63,661 nt of DNA, from the NCBI RefSeq assembly GCF_024449025.1, contig NZ_JAHLKM010000015.1, forward strand, positions 1 to 63,661, in the 5' to 3' direction. Every line of letters starts with the position of its first letter. The first letter of the stretch is position 1. Shown one piece after another: positions 63,216-63,661 of this stretch. Under the pieces are notes generated by a model. It made no database searches. It saw only the letters and a list, made by a program, of their open reading frames with translations, and was not told the DNA's origin. The translations under genes were made by a program, and so were the position numbers. This stretch comes from Natronomonas aquatica. Its GTDB lineage: Archaea > Halobacteriota > Halobacteria > Halobacteriales > Haloarculaceae.

Positions 63216-63661
63216 CAGTGATCGTGTGCGTGCCCGTCCGATCCGCCGGCGACCAACGCGTCACCGTCGCCGTCGATCATGTCCATGTTCTTCAGGTTGT
63301 CCCGCTCTTCGAAGCCTTCGATCGCCTCCAGGAGGTCCTCCTGTGTCAGGGTCGTCCGTTCCTCGGTCAGCGCATCGAGGACAGCCTCCCGGAGGACGAG
63401 CCGGAGATCGCTGCCGGTGAGCCCTTCGGTCGCCTCCGCGAGCGCGTCGGGGTCGAAGTCGTCGATATCCATCCGCCGGGTGACGATCCGGAGGATGTCG
63501 GCCCGCATCCCCGAGTCGGGTTTCGGGAAGTTGACGATCTCGTCGAAGCGCCGCCAGGCGGCCGCATCGAGCTGGTCCGGGTGGTTCGTCGCGCCGATGA
63601 GCAACACGTCGTCCTGTATCAGCGAGATCTCGTCGATGCTCTTCAACAGCGTGTTGACCGC
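63215..63661 (-). CDS. AAA family ATPase, C-terminal part
   Basis: The last 148 residues of an AAA ATPase entering from the right edge. The second region of homology is visible as LLIGATNHPDQLDAAAWRRFD followed by FPKPDSGMRADILRIVT, and a small alpha-helical lid with EATEGLTGSDLRLVLREAVLDAL. The tail GGSDGHAHDH is His-rich. Resembles CDC48/p97- or Bcs1-related haloarchaeal AAA proteins; the N-terminal domain that would define it is outside the window. Co-transcribed with the MBL hydrolase. Confidence 0.85.
   Translation of the reverse strand, partial: AVNTLLKSIDEISLIQDDVLLIGATNHPDQLDAAAWRRFDEIVNFPKPDSGMRADILRIVTRRMDIDDFDPDALAEATEGLTGSDLRLVLREAVLDALTEERTTLTQEDLLEAIEGFEERDNLKNMDMIDGDGDALVAGGSDGHAHDH

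Overview
The window is chromosomal DNA of an extremely halophilic archaeon (class Halobacteria); genus not resolved. The DNA is GC-rich and the proteins are very rich in Asp and Glu and poor in Lys. Transcription and translation parts are archaeal (aIF2-gamma, aIF6, L31e, L39e, S24e, S27ae, Rpo7, Spt4, TFB, PAN). Many genes have an AT-rich TATA-like box about 26-30 bp before the start codon and no leader, the haloarchaeal leaderless pattern. No rRNA, tRNA, CRISPR array or intact transposon was found.

Layout. 1-5932 (-): A-type ATP synthase operon atpH-I-K-E-C-F-A, running off the left edge inside atpA. 6037-7125 (-): aIF6, L31e, L39e. 7298-11608 (+): HerA-like ATPase, glycosyltransferase, quinone-reductase-like oxidoreductase and a frameshifted small gene. 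11658-17691: KaiC-like ATPase, NAD kinase, MptA, a PAS histidine kinase and a DUF255 thioredoxin-fold protein. 17752-21523: SecD/SecF, a halocyanin-like lipoprotein and archaetidylserine-synthase-like enzyme, an envelope-biogenesis patch. 21613-29451: HEAT-repeat protein, PEP carboxylase, secreted phospholipase-D-fold protein, DHH phosphoesterase. 29627-34934 (+): an information-processing island (aIF2-gamma, PIN protein, Rpo7, Spt4, dephospho-CoA kinase, S24e, S27ae, Kae1-Bud32). 35010-37746: DUF5808-like protein, HisS, MoaD-like protein, CBS protein. 37747-38515: an AT-rich islet with one orphan gene. 38516-42510 (+): TruA, PepF, PAN. 42431-43514: decayed accessory DNA (frameshifted fasciclin gene, decamer repeat, TnpB-element remnants). 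43515-48281: IlvE, a methyltransferase, a pilin-like protein, a secreted protein and a membrane winged-helix regulator. 48387-50146: EtfB/EtfA. 50270-57992: an aromatic amino acid region (trpCBA, ADH synthase, DHQ synthase II, 3-dehydroquinate dehydratase) interrupted by a cold-shock protein and an acyl-CoA-synthetase-like enzyme. 58031-63661: TRAM protein, 7TM-type histidine kinase, TFB, DUF5787-like protein, MBL-fold hydrolase and a partial AAA ATPase.

Most of the window is conserved core haloarchaeal genome. The ATP synthase, the translation/transcription island and the aromatic pathway are coherent co-oriented operons, often with ATGA or GTGA stop/start overlaps. The unusual parts are two single-base frameshifts, the AT-rich islet, the TnpB remnants, a MoaD-like protein ending in Cys-Cys instead of Gly-Gly, and the secreted-protein/membrane-regulator group at 45232-48281, which is my best candidate for a little-described (envelope-sensing) system. 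I found no clear evidence of a wholly new defence or mobile system.
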